Numbered from the stretch's first letter, positions 44,519-53,098 are shown. The stretch: 64,000 nt of DNA from Variovorax sp. (GCA_017744935.1 JAGIAI010000021.1:1-64000); one strand, 5' to 3'. Made by a program: numbers and translations. The notes: generated from the sequence alone by a model not told the origin.

Positions 44519-46228
44519 ATGCTCGAACCCCTTCTGAGCGTATTCATGGACGGCCGTTCCCGCTTTCTGTCGACATTTCCCTCCAGACGCGATCTGCGGT
44601 GGACGAGCGGGCTCGTCCTGATGGCCTATGCCGCCCTGCATCTCGCCAACCACGCGCTGGGGCTGGTGTCGCTCGGAATCGCCGAGACGGTGCTGGGCGG
44701 GTTTCGCTCGTTCTGGCACAGCGCGCCGGGAACCATCCTGCTGTACGGGGCCGCCATCACGCACGTCACCCTGGCAGCCATCGCCCTGTGGGAACGCCGC
44801 AGCCTGCGGATGCCCTTCATCGAAGCGCTGCGGCTGGTGCTGGGTTTCTCGTTGCCGCTTCTTCTTGTCAGCCATCTGACGGCGATGCGATGGGCCTACG
44901 AAGTCTTCGGGATCGACGGGTCCTATGCACGGGTCGTGGGCGGCCTGTGGAATCCCGCGGGTGCGAGCTTCCAGCTGTCCATGCTGGTCGCGGTGTGGCT
45001 GCATGGGTGCCTTGGCCTGCATCTCGCACTGCGCGCACGCGCCGGCTATCGCCGCACCTTCTACCTGTGGTTTGCGCTGGCCGTGCTGTTGCCGGTCCTG
45101 GCTGCTCTCGGCTTCCTTTCGATGGGTCGTGAACTGCAATGGATCGGGCTGAGACCCGAATCCGCGCGATCGCTCTCGCTCGCCCAGGCGACAGCCATCG
45201 ACGCCGCGCGAGACCGCTTTGCATGGATCTACGGCGTCGCGCTGCTGGTGCTGCTCGCCGCCCGTCAGCTTCACCATGGGCTCGTCGCCCGACGCGCCGG
45301 CCGGACCTGGATCACCCTGCGCTATCCGGACCGCGAGATACGGGTACCGCGCGGCTGGACCGTGCTCGAAGCGAGCCGCGCGCACGGCATCGCACACATG
45401 TCGAGCTGCGGCGGCCGAGCGCGCTGCTCGACCTGCCGCATCCGCGTGAGCGGACCCGTGGAACACATCGGCGACGCCGGCCGGGAAGAGCTGCATACGC
45501 TCGCCCGGGTGAATGCTCCTTCCGACGTCCGCCTTGCCTGCCAGCTGCGTCCGCAGGGCGACCTGACCGTCACGCCCCTGTTCGCCGCGCCGACAGGAAT
45601 TCGTCGCGGGCTTCCTGCATCGCACTCGCGTTCGGAACGCGACGTTGCCATCCTCTTCGTCGACCTGCGGCGGTGGTCCGGGCTTTCCGAGCGGCAGTGG
45701 CCCGCCGACCTCACCTACGTCCTCGACCACTACTTCGCCATCGTCGGCGAGGCGGTTCGCGAAAGTGGTGGCCTGCCGAACCAGTTCATCGGCGACAGCG
45801 TGATGGCGATCTTCGGGCTGGATGTCGACTTGCCGACAGCCTGTCGCCAGGCCCTGGGCGCGACCGAGTTGATCGGCCGGCGGCTGGACGACTGGCGCAT
45901 CGGCTTCGAGAGTCAGTTCGGCAATCGGCTGGACTTCGGCATGGGGCTGCATGCCGGGCGCGCTGCCGTCGGCGAGGTCGGCTACATGGACACGACAACC
46001 TTCACCGCCGTCGGCGAAGTGGTGAACACCGCGAGCCGGTTGCAGGACCACTCGAAGCATGCCGCTGCACGGCTCGTCGTGTCGCTCTTTGCCGCGGAAC
46101 AGGCCGGCGCGGCGCAGGCGCTGGGCGTGGCCGAGGTCATCAGCGTCAGGGGTCGGTCGGAGCCACTGGAGGTGCTCTGCGTTCCAGTCATCGGTTCATA
46201 TGACGCGACGGGAACGCAACTCGCCTAG
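44519..46228 (+). CDS. Membrane-anchored class III nucleotide cyclase with [2Fe-2S] ferredoxin domain
   Basis: The product is 569 residues. Residues 25-260 hold six hydrophobic segments with repeated histidines (AALHLANHALG, ITHVTLAAI, LVSHLTAMRWAYEVFG, WLHGCLGLH, RQLHHG), resembling the haem-bearing SdhCD-like anchor of some bacterial cyclases. A plant-type ferredoxin follows, with C297, C303, C306 and C341. The cyclase domain (about 375-550) has metal Asp382 (FVDLRRW) and Asp426 (FIGDSV), and the transition-state pair N503 and R507 (VNTASR). The base-reading Lys is Gln422 and the usual Asp before Y-T is Thr. Haem and iron-sulfur suggest redox control of nucleotide synthesis. Relatives such as rhizobial CyaC make cAMP; the changed base residues leave the product uncertain. 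Confidence 0.88.
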   Translation: MLEPLLSVFMDGRSRFLSTFPSRRDLRWTSGLVLMAYAALHLANHALGLVSLGIAETVLGGFRSFWHSAPGTILLYGAAITHVTLAAIALWERRSLRMPFIEALRLVLGFSLPLLLVSHLTAMRWAYEVFGIDGSYARVVGGLWNPAGASFQLSMLVAVWLHGCLGLHLALRARAGYRRTFYLWFALAVLLPVLAALGFLSMGRELQWIGLRPESARSLSLAQATAIDAARDRFAWIYGVALLVLLAARQLHHGLVARRAGRTWITLRYPDREIRVPRGWTVLEASRAHGIAHMSSCGGRARCSTCRIRVSGPVEHIGDAGREELHTLARVNAPSDVRLACQLRPQGDLTVTPLFAAPTGIRRGLPASHSRSERDVAILFVDLRRWSGLSERQWPADLTYVLDHYFAIVGEAVRESGGLPNQFIGDSVMAIFGLDVDLPTACRQALGATELIGRRLDDWRIGFESQFGNRLDFGMGLHAGRAAVGEVGYMDTTTFTAVGEVVNTASRLQDHSKHAAARLVVSLFAAEQAGAAQALGVAEVISVRGRSEPLEVLCVPVIGSYDATGTQLA

Positions 46229-46257
46229 CCTTGCGGGGAAGCTGAATCACCAACCCC

Positions 46258-46611
46258 ATGACCTTGCTCACCGTCCCCTCCTCCCTGCCAGCAGACTCGA
46301 TGATCGCGTGGCTCTACATCCTGACCAACGCGGCGCGCGTCGTCACCTATGTGCCGCAATTGATGGCGGTCTGGCGCAGCACGGACGGCGCACGCGACAT
46401 TTCCCTGTTGACCTGGGGCTCATGGGTCGTGGCCAACGCGACCGCCGTGGCCTACGGTTCCATCGTCATCCACGACTTGTTCTTCACGTCCATCGCCATG
46501 CTCAACCTGGTGTGCTGCGCGGCGGTGACCGTGGTGGGCGCGCAGCGACGGAGAGCGCACGAGAGTCTGTCGGCCGTGAGAGTCGAAGCAACGGCGTGGG
46601 CGCCGCGCTAG
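46258..46611 (+). CDS. Small PQ-loop / SemiSWEET-like membrane protein
   Basis: The 117-residue protein has three helices. The first ends in NAARVVTYVPQLMAVWRS, with the Pro-Gln pair of PQ-loop transporters. The second is TWGSWVVANATAVAYGSIVI and the third SIAMLNLVCCAAVTVVG. Size and the PQ position fit half-size (SemiSWEET-like) transporters that dimerise and move small sugars, though some relatives have no known substrate. It follows the cyclase by 29 bp and may be cotranscribed. Confidence 0.7.
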   Translation: MTLLTVPSSLPADSMIAWLYILTNAARVVTYVPQLMAVWRSTDGARDISLLTWGSWVVANATAVAYGSIVIHDLFFTSIAMLNLVCCAAVTVVGAQRRRAHESLSAVRVEATAWAPR

Positions 46612-46651
46612 CGCAACGCCGCGCGAGCTTCGGCTCGCACGAATCGATGCG

Positions 46652-47008
46652 TCAGTTGCAGTAGATGAACTTCCCGTTGGTCTGGCACAGCTTTCCTTCC
46701 GGACTGACAAAGCGGGACCCGTCGCCAGTGCCGTTGTACAGGTTGCCCTGGCTGTCCCAGCAGCCACCACCATTGCAGTTGCTCAACGGCACTGGGGACG
46801 GGGATGGTCGTGGCAGTACAGGCTGCCGCGCCTGTTCTTGCTCTTGTATGCGCCGGCCAACGGCTGCCCCGCTACCGTCTGACGGAGGACCAATCTGGAT
46901 CGGCGGGACTGCGATTGGAGAACCGCCGCCTGTCAACGGCGCCGGAGCCTGGGCCGAAGCGCCGGAGAGGGCCAATATGAGGGCAACGAAGACGATCAGT
47001 CGATTCAC
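46652..47008 (-). CDS. Small secreted cysteine-containing protein, unknown function
   Basis: I prefer GTG 47008, just after AGGTGG, to ATG 47041, because it starts a clean signal peptide (VNRLIVFVALILALSGASAQA). The 118-residue product has a Pro-rich middle and a compact C-terminus with four cysteines (NCNGGGCWDSQGNLYN, then GKLCQTNGKFIYCN), probably two disulfides in a small beta module. I have seen this C-terminal pattern in unnamed exported proteins of Burkholderiales but know no function. Convergent with the PQ-loop gene. Confidence 0.65.
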   Translation of the reverse strand: MNRLIVFVALILALSGASAQAPAPLTGGGSPIAVPPIQIGPPSDGSGAAVGRRIQEQEQARQPVLPRPSPSPVPLSNCNGGGCWDSQGNLYNGTGDGSRFVSPEGKLCQTNGKFIYCN

Positions 47009-47157
47009 TTCGAACCACCTTTTCAAGAGCCGGCCAAGCACATCGATCGAGGCACTGGCAGCTCTCCAGTCTTCTCTGAGGCCTGCGCGCGTCAGAGGTT
47101 CATCGCCGTTTGCGCATGGCCAGAGATCCTCCCCTCAAGCCACTGAGAACCGACCGC

Positions 47158-47937
47158 TCAGATCAACCCGGCGTACGAGCCACCATCGAGCTGGAGATTC
47201 TGGCCGGATATGAAACTGGCCTGCTCGCTGCACAGATAGGCGCAGGCATCGCCGAGTTCGGACGGCTTGCCGAAGCGATTGGCGGCGATCGTGTCGGCGA
47301 TGCGCTTGCGGGCCTCGTCGATCGTGATGCCGTCGCGCTGAGACATGCGCTCTGCCATGAAGCGCTGGCGATCCGTGTCGAAGCGCTCCGGCAGCAGATT
47401 GTTGATCGTGACGTTGTCGGCGACCGAATCGTTCTGCACCGACTTGCTGAGCGCAGTGAGCCCTGCGCGCACCGCAGCCGACAGCCCCATCATCGCGTGC
47501 GGCGACTTCACCATCGCCGAAGTGATGTTGACGATGCGGCCGAACCCGCGCGCGCGCATGCCGGGCACATACGCCCTGATCAGCATGATGGGCGCGAGCA
47601 TGTTGGCCTCCACCGCATCGCGCCAGTCCTGGTCCGACCAGTCCGCAAGCCTGCCCGGCTCGGGGCCGGCATTGTTGTTGACCAGGATGTCGGCCTCCGG
47701 ACACGCCGCGACGAGCCGGGCCCGGCCCTCTTCGGTGGTGATGTCGGCAACGACGATGGCGGGGCGATGGCCCGTCAGCGCCTCGACCTTTGCGGCGGCC
47801 TCCTCCAGCTTGCTCTCGCTGCGTCCGTTGATCCAGACCTTGCAGCCTTCGCGTGCGAGTGACGTGGCGCACGCGAGGCCGAGGCCTTGGGACGATGCGC
47901 AGACGACGGCCTTGCGGCCCTTGATTCCCAGGTCCAT
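47158..47937 (-). CDS. SDR-family oxidoreductase with altered catalytic residues
   Basis: Start ATG 47937 with AAGGAG upstream; 259 residues. The dinucleotide site is degenerate but present (CASSQGLGLA), and NNNAG is at 87-91. Catalytic Ser140 is kept (NITS). The position 13 residues later, where the family has Tyr, is Ser153, and the Lys four residues on is Arg157 (LSAAVRAGL). Such SDRs form a known minority group whose activity is unclear. It is the last gene of the catabolic operon and would be expected to oxidise a 3-hydroxyacyl-CoA after the hydratase, if it is active. Confidence 0.82.
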   Translation of the reverse strand: MDLGIKGRKAVVCASSQGLGLACATSLAREGCKVWINGRSESKLEEAAAKVEALTGHRPAIVVADITTEEGRARLVAACPEADILVNNNAGPEPGRLADWSDQDWRDAVEANMLAPIMLIRAYVPGMRARGFGRIVNITSAMVKSPHAMMGLSAAVRAGLTALSKSVQNDSVADNVTINNLLPERFDTDRQRFMAERMSQRDGITIDEARKRIADTIAANRFGKPSELGDACAYLCSEQASFISGQNLQLDGGSYAGLI

Positions 47938-47982
47938 CGAGTCTCCTTGTTCAGAATCCGCTTGTTGAAATGCGGCCGGCAT

Positions 47983-48789
47983 TCATGCGCCGGTGAATCG
48001 AGGTCGGCGTTTTTCCTGGAATGCGGCGCGGCCTTCGGCGAAGTCCCGGCTTGCCGCAGTCAACGACTCGCGCGCCCGCATGCCCGCCAGATCAACCTGT
48101 CCGGCTGCTATCTCATTCAGGGAACGCTTGGTGGCCTGGACTGCAAGCGGCGCAAGGTTCGAGAGTTCGTCGACCAGACCATCGACAACGCCTGCGAACT
48201 CCGACGGTTCCGAAATCTGCTCCAGGCACCCCATGCGCAGCAACATTTCGGCCGTGAATGGGCGTGCGGTCAGGAACGCACGTTTGGCACCCGCAAGGCC
48301 CATCCGAGCGACATAGCGCTGCAGTCCGCCCGGGTAGTAGTGCAGACCCAGCGCGGTCGCGGGCATGCGGAATTCGATCCCCGCCAGCCCGATGCACAGG
48401 TCGCAGGCCAGCACGAAATCAGTGGCGCCGCCGTACACGCTGCCGTTCAGCGCGCAGACAGTGACGGGACGCAACGCCGCCAGCGCATCCGCCACGCGCT
48501 CGAACAGGCTGGGGTCTTCGGTTTCGTTGTCGAAACTGCCGATGTGGTAGCCCGCACAGAACACCGGCCGGGGCTGGCCCTGCGTGTTGGCGGTCAGCTT
48601 CACGACGCGGATGGTGGTATCCGCGTCGATGCGCTCGAAATGGCGCAGCAGCGCGCGCAGGTCGCCGCTTTCCAGGCGATTGCGATGCGCGGGTCGATTC
48701 AGCGTGATGGTCGCGACGCAGCCATCCACCGACAGGAGCGGCTCGGACGAGGGCATTGATTCAGTTGAAGCCATGCGCTCGGCTTTCAT
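47983..48789 (-). CDS. Enoyl-CoA hydratase/isomerase family protein
   Basis: ATG 48789 overlaps the upstream RraA-like stop as ATGA, giving 268 residues; internal ATGs at 48774 and 48756 are alternatives. The crotonase fold is marked by VFCAGYHIGSFDNE and by NGSVYGGATDFVLACDLCIG, whose Gly-Gly makes the oxyanion hole, with PATALGLHYYPGGLQR following. It would hydrate or isomerise an unsaturated acyl-CoA formed by the paired dehydrogenases of this operon. Confidence 0.85.
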   Translation of the reverse strand: MKAERMASTESMPSSEPLLSVDGCVATITLNRPAHRNRLESGDLRALLRHFERIDADTTIRVVKLTANTQGQPRPVFCAGYHIGSFDNETEDPSLFERVADALAALRPVTVCALNGSVYGGATDFVLACDLCIGLAGIEFRMPATALGLHYYPGGLQRYVARMGLAGAKRAFLTARPFTAEMLLRMGCLEQISEPSEFAGVVDGLVDELSNLAPLAVQATKRSLNEIAAGQVDLAGMRARESLTAASRDFAEGRAAFQEKRRPRFTGA

Positions 48790-49457
48790 TGCCAGCCATA
48801 GACGTTCAGCGTGCTCTCCCCAGCCTCCAGCCGGCGCAGGATGGCGGCTTCCTCGGCTTCGCGCTTCCTGCCCGCCGCGATCACCTCCGCGGCGCGCGCC
48901 TGTGGAATGACGACCACGCCATCGAAGTCGCCCACCACGAGGTCGCCCGCATGAACGACGACTTCGCCCATGGTGATCGGGTGATTGATCCAGCCCGTGG
49001 CGCCGAAGTCCTTGCCGGTGCCGCGAATGCACAAGCCTCGCGCAAAGACCGGAAAGCCGATCTGGCCAAGCAGTACACCGTCGCGCACGCAGCCATCGAT
49101 GACAAGGCCCGCGAGCCCCCGAACCTTGGCCATCGTGGTCATGATCTCGCCCCAATAGCCGTGTTCGTACACGCCGCCGGTGAAGACCACGAGCACGTCA
49201 CCCGGCCGCGCGACATCGAGTGCGCGATGCAGCCACAGGTTGTCACCGCCCGGCGAATGCACGGTGAGCGCAGAGCCCGCGAAGCGGAAGTGCGGTGCCA
49301 CCGGACGGATGGCCGAAGGCAAAGCGCCGATCTTCTTGCCCGCTTCATGCAGCGTCGCGGTGGGCAGGTTCGCCGCGTCGGCCGCGAGCGAGGGGCTCAG
49401 GCGCTCGAAGTCCAGACGGGTGGTGAGGGCCGGGTCGTGCTTCTTCATGCGAGTCAT
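48786..49457 (-). CDS. RraA/HMG-aldolase family protein, copy 1
   Basis: This 223-residue protein belongs to the class II 4-hydroxy-4-methyl-2-oxoglutarate / 4-carboxy-4-hydroxy-2-oxoadipate aldolase family, which includes RraA. It keeps YWGEIM and the catalytic, metal-binding signature DGCVRD. Such aldolases release pyruvate at the end of extradiol (protocatechuate 4,5- or gallate) pathways. The ATG at 49457 overlaps the stop of copy 2 (ATGA). It is the most divergent of the three copies near the N-terminus (residues 1-45). Confidence 0.85.
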   Translation of the reverse strand: MTRMKKHDPALTTRLDFERLSPSLAADAANLPTATLHEAGKKIGALPSAIRPVAPHFRFAGSALTVHSPGGDNLWLHRALDVARPGDVLVVFTGGVYEHGYWGEIMTTMAKVRGLAGLVIDGCVRDGVLLGQIGFPVFARGLCIRGTGKDFGATGWINHPITMGEVVVHAGDLVVGDFDGVVVIPQARAAEVIAAGRKREAEEAAILRRLEAGESTLNVYGWQ

Positions 49458-50128
49458 GCGTCCTGGCGCGTCTGGAGCTGGTGGTACTTGAACTGCCTGC
49501 GCGCTTCGTCGAGGCGCATGCCGCCGCGCACCGCTTCGCGGATGTGGCTCTCGGCCGCTTCGATGGCTTCCGCGGCTTGCAGCACCTTGTCCTCGTGCTC
49601 CTTCGGAATCACGATCACGCCGTCCGAGTCGCCGATGACGATGTCGCCGGGCGCCACGCGTGCATCGCCGATGTTCACCGGCACGCCGGTCGCCTCCACC
49701 TGCACGCGGTCCTTGCCGGTGCGCATCCAGTGGTCCTTGCTGAACACCGCGTAGCCCAGTTCCCGACACAGGTAGGTGTCGCGGCAAACGCCGTCGATCA
49801 CGGTGCCCGCAATGCCGCGGCGGTGCGCGATCTCGGTGAGGATGTCGCCCCACACGGTCGCGTTCTCGCGGCCGCCGTTGTCGAGCACGATCACGCTGCC
49901 CGGCGGCACGTCGTCGATGTAGTCGCCCACGGTGCCGGGCGGGCTGCCCGCCGGGCCGTAGAGAAGCGTCCATGCGCGTCCGGCCATGCGGAAGCTGTTG
50001 TCACGCGGCTTGATGCGGTAGCACTGGCCCGCAATGCCGAGCTTGTCGAGTGCGTCGCTCAGGGTTGCGGTGTCGAATCGCGCGGCACGCGCGACGTTCA
50101 GGTCGGTGGTCTCGGTCTTGGCGTCCAT
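49454..50128 (-). CDS. RraA/HMG-aldolase family protein, copy 2
   Basis: The product is 224 residues from ATG 50128. It has FDTATLSDALDKLGI at the N-terminus, VWGDIL and the catalytic signature DGVCRD, followed by GDSDGVIVIPKE. The C-terminus has an extra basic segment (MRLDEARRQFKYHQLQTRQD). All residues expected for Mg-dependent aldol cleavage or oxaloacetate decarboxylation are present. Its start is 8 bp after copy 3 and its stop overlaps copy 1, so the three are cotranslated. Confidence 0.86.
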   Translation of the reverse strand: MDAKTETTDLNVARAARFDTATLSDALDKLGIAGQCYRIKPRDNSFRMAGRAWTLLYGPAGSPPGTVGDYIDDVPPGSVIVLDNGGRENATVWGDILTEIAHRRGIAGTVIDGVCRDTYLCRELGYAVFSKDHWMRTGKDRVQVEATGVPVNIGDARVAPGDIVIGDSDGVIVIPKEHEDKVLQAAEAIEAAESHIREAVRGGMRLDEARRQFKYHQLQTRQDA

Positions 50129-50136
50129 GGTGTTTT

Positions 50137-50808
50137 TCACTGTTCCAGCATGTGTTCGTAGTTGCCGCCCATCACCTCGCCGATGGGCGTTCCGCCGAGG
50201 ATGGCCTTGGCCATGGCGGCTTCCTTGGCGACGATCGCCTCGGCCGCGTCGAGAACTCGCTCGATGTGCGCTGCGGCGATGAAGATGACGGCGCTCCGGT
50301 CGGCAAGCACGTAGTCGCCGGGCCATACCGCCACTTCGTTGCCGGCGGCGACGCCGATGGTCACGGGCACCTGCACGCCGAGTTCGACGACGCGGCCGCG
50401 CGCGGTGCGCGAGGTCAGGCTGCGGCTGAAGATCGGGAACTCGTAGGCCATGGCCTCGTCGACGTCGCGCAGCGGGCCGTCCGCAACAACCCCGGCCACG
50501 CCGCGCACTTTGGCGCCCAGCGTGAGCAGCCCGCCCCAGCAGCCGGCCTCGATCCCCGAGCGCTGCTCGACGACGATCACATCGTCAGGGCCTGATTGCT
50601 CGATGGCGGTGCAGCCGAGGTGCTTCGGCGGCCCCGGCGGCGGTGTGCCCGGCCCCACCTTCATCGTGACGGCGCGGCCGGCGATGCGGCCTGCGCCGCT
50701 GCGCTGCGGCAGTCCGGTCACCGCGCCCGGAAGCGTCAGCTTGTCCAGCGCGTCGGAAACCGCGCAGACATCGAGTCGGCGCAGGCGTTGTACGTTCGGA
50801 TCGCTCAT
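50137..50808 (-). CDS. RraA/HMG-aldolase family protein, copy 3
   Basis: The product is 223 residues. It has LDVCAVSDALDKLTLPG, CWGGLL and DGPLRD, so the aldolase site is again intact; the loop VGPGTPPPGPPKHLG is distinctive and Pro-rich. It is the first of the three paralogues to be transcribed, 21 bp after the extradiol dioxygenase gene. Sequence differs widely from copies 1 and 2, so this is not a recent duplication. Its substrate may be the ring-cleavage product or a later branch. Confidence 0.85.
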   Translation of the reverse strand: MSDPNVQRLRRLDVCAVSDALDKLTLPGAVTGLPQRSGAGRIAGRAVTMKVGPGTPPPGPPKHLGCTAIEQSGPDDVIVVEQRSGIEAGCWGGLLTLGAKVRGVAGVVADGPLRDVDEAMAYEFPIFSRSLTSRTARGRVVELGVQVPVTIGVAAGNEVAVWPGDYVLADRSAVIFIAAAHIERVLDAAEAIVAKEAAMAKAILGGTPIGEVMGGNYEHMLEQ

Positions 50809-50829
50809 GTGTTCGTGAGGAGTGAGATT

Positions 50830-51831
50830 TCAGGGAAGCGTCTTCCAGGCCGCGAAGGCAAGCCCGGTGCCGGTGAGAGCCGGTGTGCGGTAGCCCGGCA
50901 CGTATTCGACCCATTCCACGTCGAGATCGCGTGCCATCTCGCCGACCACCAGCCAGTTGCGGATCTCGGAGCTGCCCGCCTGCAATTGCTTCGGATCGAG
51001 CGAGGCGAGCGTGGCGCTGTCCTTCGCACGGATCGCGTCGATGATCTTGCGGTCCAGCGCCTCGTCGACCACGAAGTGACTGAGGCCGCCGGAAGCGATC
51101 ACGCCGACGCGGATGTCCTGCGGCCACTCCGCGATCAGTTCGCGCAGCGCCCTGCCGAGCGCGACGCAGCGGCGCGGCGTCGGCTGGTTCGGCGGATCGA
51201 AGGTGTTGAGGATCACCGGAATCACCGGCAACGCATGCTCGCCGAGCAGTCGGCGGTGAATGAACTGGAAGGCGTGACCTTCGAACTGGCCGCGTTCGAG
51301 CCCGTCCATGGCGGCGATGTCGAAATCGCGATCGCATAGCTGCCGGATCAGCCATTCGGCGAGATCGCTCTTCACCGGGTATTCGCGATCCACCTCGGGT
51401 TCGTGCCGCCACATGCGTGCGGACTTGACCCAGTTGTCGCCGGGCGCGGCCGGCTCGCGCGCTGTATTGCGGATGGTCTCGCCGAAGTAGATGGCGAAGG
51501 CAGGGTTGTTGGTGGTGCGGAAGAGCTCGGTCTGGTCGTCGCCCACGATCAGCAGCACGTCGAGCCGAGCCTCGCGGATGCGCCGGCCGAGTTCGTCCAT
51601 GGCGGTCTGTGCGGCGTCGAAACGCTCGCCCATCTTTTCGGGCGTGACCATCGCCTCCGACTCGGACGGCGCAGCGGCGAGGAGCGCCTCGTAATCGGTC
51701 TTTTCGCCGCTCTTGTCGTAGTAGTGCGGATTCTTCGTGTCGATGACACGAAAGCCGTGCTGCCAGTCCTCGCGCTGCGAGACCAGCATGATGCTGTGGG
51801 ATGAGCCGAAGGCGGCTGCGAGTTGTGCCAT
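50830..51831 (-). CDS. Class III extradiol dioxygenase (LigB-type)
   Basis: Start ATG 51831 (MAQLAAAFGSSHSIM), 333 residues; LigB itself is about 300. Fe(II) ligand His12 lies in GSSHS. GGLSHFVVDE supplies the catalytic His, and EIRNW the Glu ligand region. The segment matching the LigB N-D-H pair reads GDDQTELF, with Gln in place of His, as in a subgroup of these enzymes. It would open a catecholic ring next to the hydroxyls. No small LigA-type subunit is encoded nearby, so it is probably a one-component enzyme. Confidence 0.83.
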   Translation of the reverse strand: MAQLAAAFGSSHSIMLVSQREDWQHGFRVIDTKNPHYYDKSGEKTDYEALLAAAPSESEAMVTPEKMGERFDAAQTAMDELGRRIREARLDVLLIVGDDQTELFRTTNNPAFAIYFGETIRNTAREPAAPGDNWVKSARMWRHEPEVDREYPVKSDLAEWLIRQLCDRDFDIAAMDGLERGQFEGHAFQFIHRRLLGEHALPVIPVILNTFDPPNQPTPRRCVALGRALRELIAEWPQDIRVGVIASGGLSHFVVDEALDRKIIDAIRAKDSATLASLDPKQLQAGSSEIRNWLVVGEMARDLDVEWVEYVPGYRTPALTGTGLAFAAWKTLP

Positions 51832-51850
51832 GGGTGTTCTTTCAATCGCT

Positions 51851-53098
51851 TCAGACAACGAAGCGCGCACGCAATTGCGCGATCCGTTCGGGACCGTAGC
51901 CGAGATCGCCCAGGATTGCATCCGTCTGATCGCCCTGGTTCGGTGCGGGCGTCATCGGCCCGCTGCTCCGCGGGTGGCGCGAGAACTGCATCGGCAGCCC
52001 CACCACCGAGATGTCGCCGAGTTCGGGGTGGTGCATCGAACGTGCCATGCCCAGGTGCTGCACCTGCGGGTCGTCGAACATGCGGTCCACCGTGTGGATC
52101 GGTCCGCAAGGCACGCCCGCCTTGAGCAGGCGCTCGGTCCACTCGGCGGTGGTCCGCGTCCTGAACACTTCGCCAACGGCAGCGTTGACGCGCGCACGGT
52201 TCTGCACCCGCTCCGGATCGGAGCCGAAGCCTGGCTCCTGCACGAGATGCGGCACTTCGAGCGCTTCGCACAGGCGCCGCCACATGGTCTGGCCGATGGC
52301 CGCGAGATTGATATGGCCGTCGCGCGTCTGGAAGACACCTGTGGGCACCGTCAACGGATGTTCGTTGCCGGTGGCTTTCGGGACCTTGCCGTCAATGAGC
52401 CATTGCGCGGCCTGGAAGTCGAGCATCGCGATCTGCGCCTCGAGGAGCGAGGTCTGCACCCATTGCCCTTCGCCCGTCGCGTCGCGCTCCAGCAGTGCGG
52501 CCATGATCGCCTGCGCGCAGAAGTGGCCCGCGCACAGATCGGCGATCGGGATGCCCACGCGCATCGGGCCGTCTTCGGGCTTACCGGTCACGCTCATCAG
52601 CCCGCCCATGCCCTGCGCGATGGAATCGAAGCCGGGCCAGCCGGCATACGGGCCATCCTGGCCGAAGCCCGAGATGCTCGCGTACACCAGCCGGGGATTG
52701 ATCGCGCGCAAGTCGTCCGGCCCGATGCCGAGGCGGTACTTCACGTCGGGCCGGTAGTTCTCGATGAACACATCCGCCTGCTCGACGAGCCGGTGCAGGA
52801 TTTCCCGACCCTCCGGCTCCTTCATGTTGAGCGTGAGGCTTTCCTTGTTGCGATGCAGGTTCTCGTAGTCGGCCCGGTTGTGGTCGCGCCCGCCGATCAT
52901 GTCGTCGCCGCCGGGCGCACCGGGCGGGATCTCGAGCTTGATCACACGTGCGCCAAGATCGGCGAAGGTGCGGATCGCAGTCGGGCCGGCACGCACGCGC
53001 GTGGCGTCGAGGATCGTGAACAGCGACAGCGGGCCTTTGCGCGCCGGGTCCGCGCCGGTCGTCTTCTGGTTCTGGGTGTGGGGCATGCGGATCTCCAT
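51851..53098 (-). CDS. CaiB/BaiF family III CoA-transferase
   Basis: The product is 415 residues from ATG 53098, which overlaps the DUF35 stop by one base (TGATG); ATG 53086 is an alternative. Family features are DLGARVIKLEIPPGAPGGDD, LHRNKESLTLNMKEPEGREIL, FIENYRPDVKYRLGIG and ISGFGQDGPYAGWPGFDSIAQGMGG. The catalytic Asp is in IPIADLCAG. It would move CoA from a donor thioester to an acid intermediate without hydrolysis. In this operon it may recycle CoA from a product back to the starting acid. Confidence 0.87.
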   Translation of the reverse strand: MEIRMPHTQNQKTTGADPARKGPLSLFTILDATRVRAGPTAIRTFADLGARVIKLEIPPGAPGGDDMIGGRDHNRADYENLHRNKESLTLNMKEPEGREILHRLVEQADVFIENYRPDVKYRLGIGPDDLRAINPRLVYASISGFGQDGPYAGWPGFDSIAQGMGGLMSVTGKPEDGPMRVGIPIADLCAGHFCAQAIMAALLERDATGEGQWVQTSLLEAQIAMLDFQAAQWLIDGKVPKATGNEHPLTVPTGVFQTRDGHINLAAIGQTMWRRLCEALEVPHLVQEPGFGSDPERVQNRARVNAAVGEVFRTRTTAEWTERLLKAGVPCGPIHTVDRMFDDPQVQHLGMARSMHHPELGDISVVGLPMQFSRHPRSSGPMTPAPNQGDQTDAILGDLGYGPERIAQLRARFVV

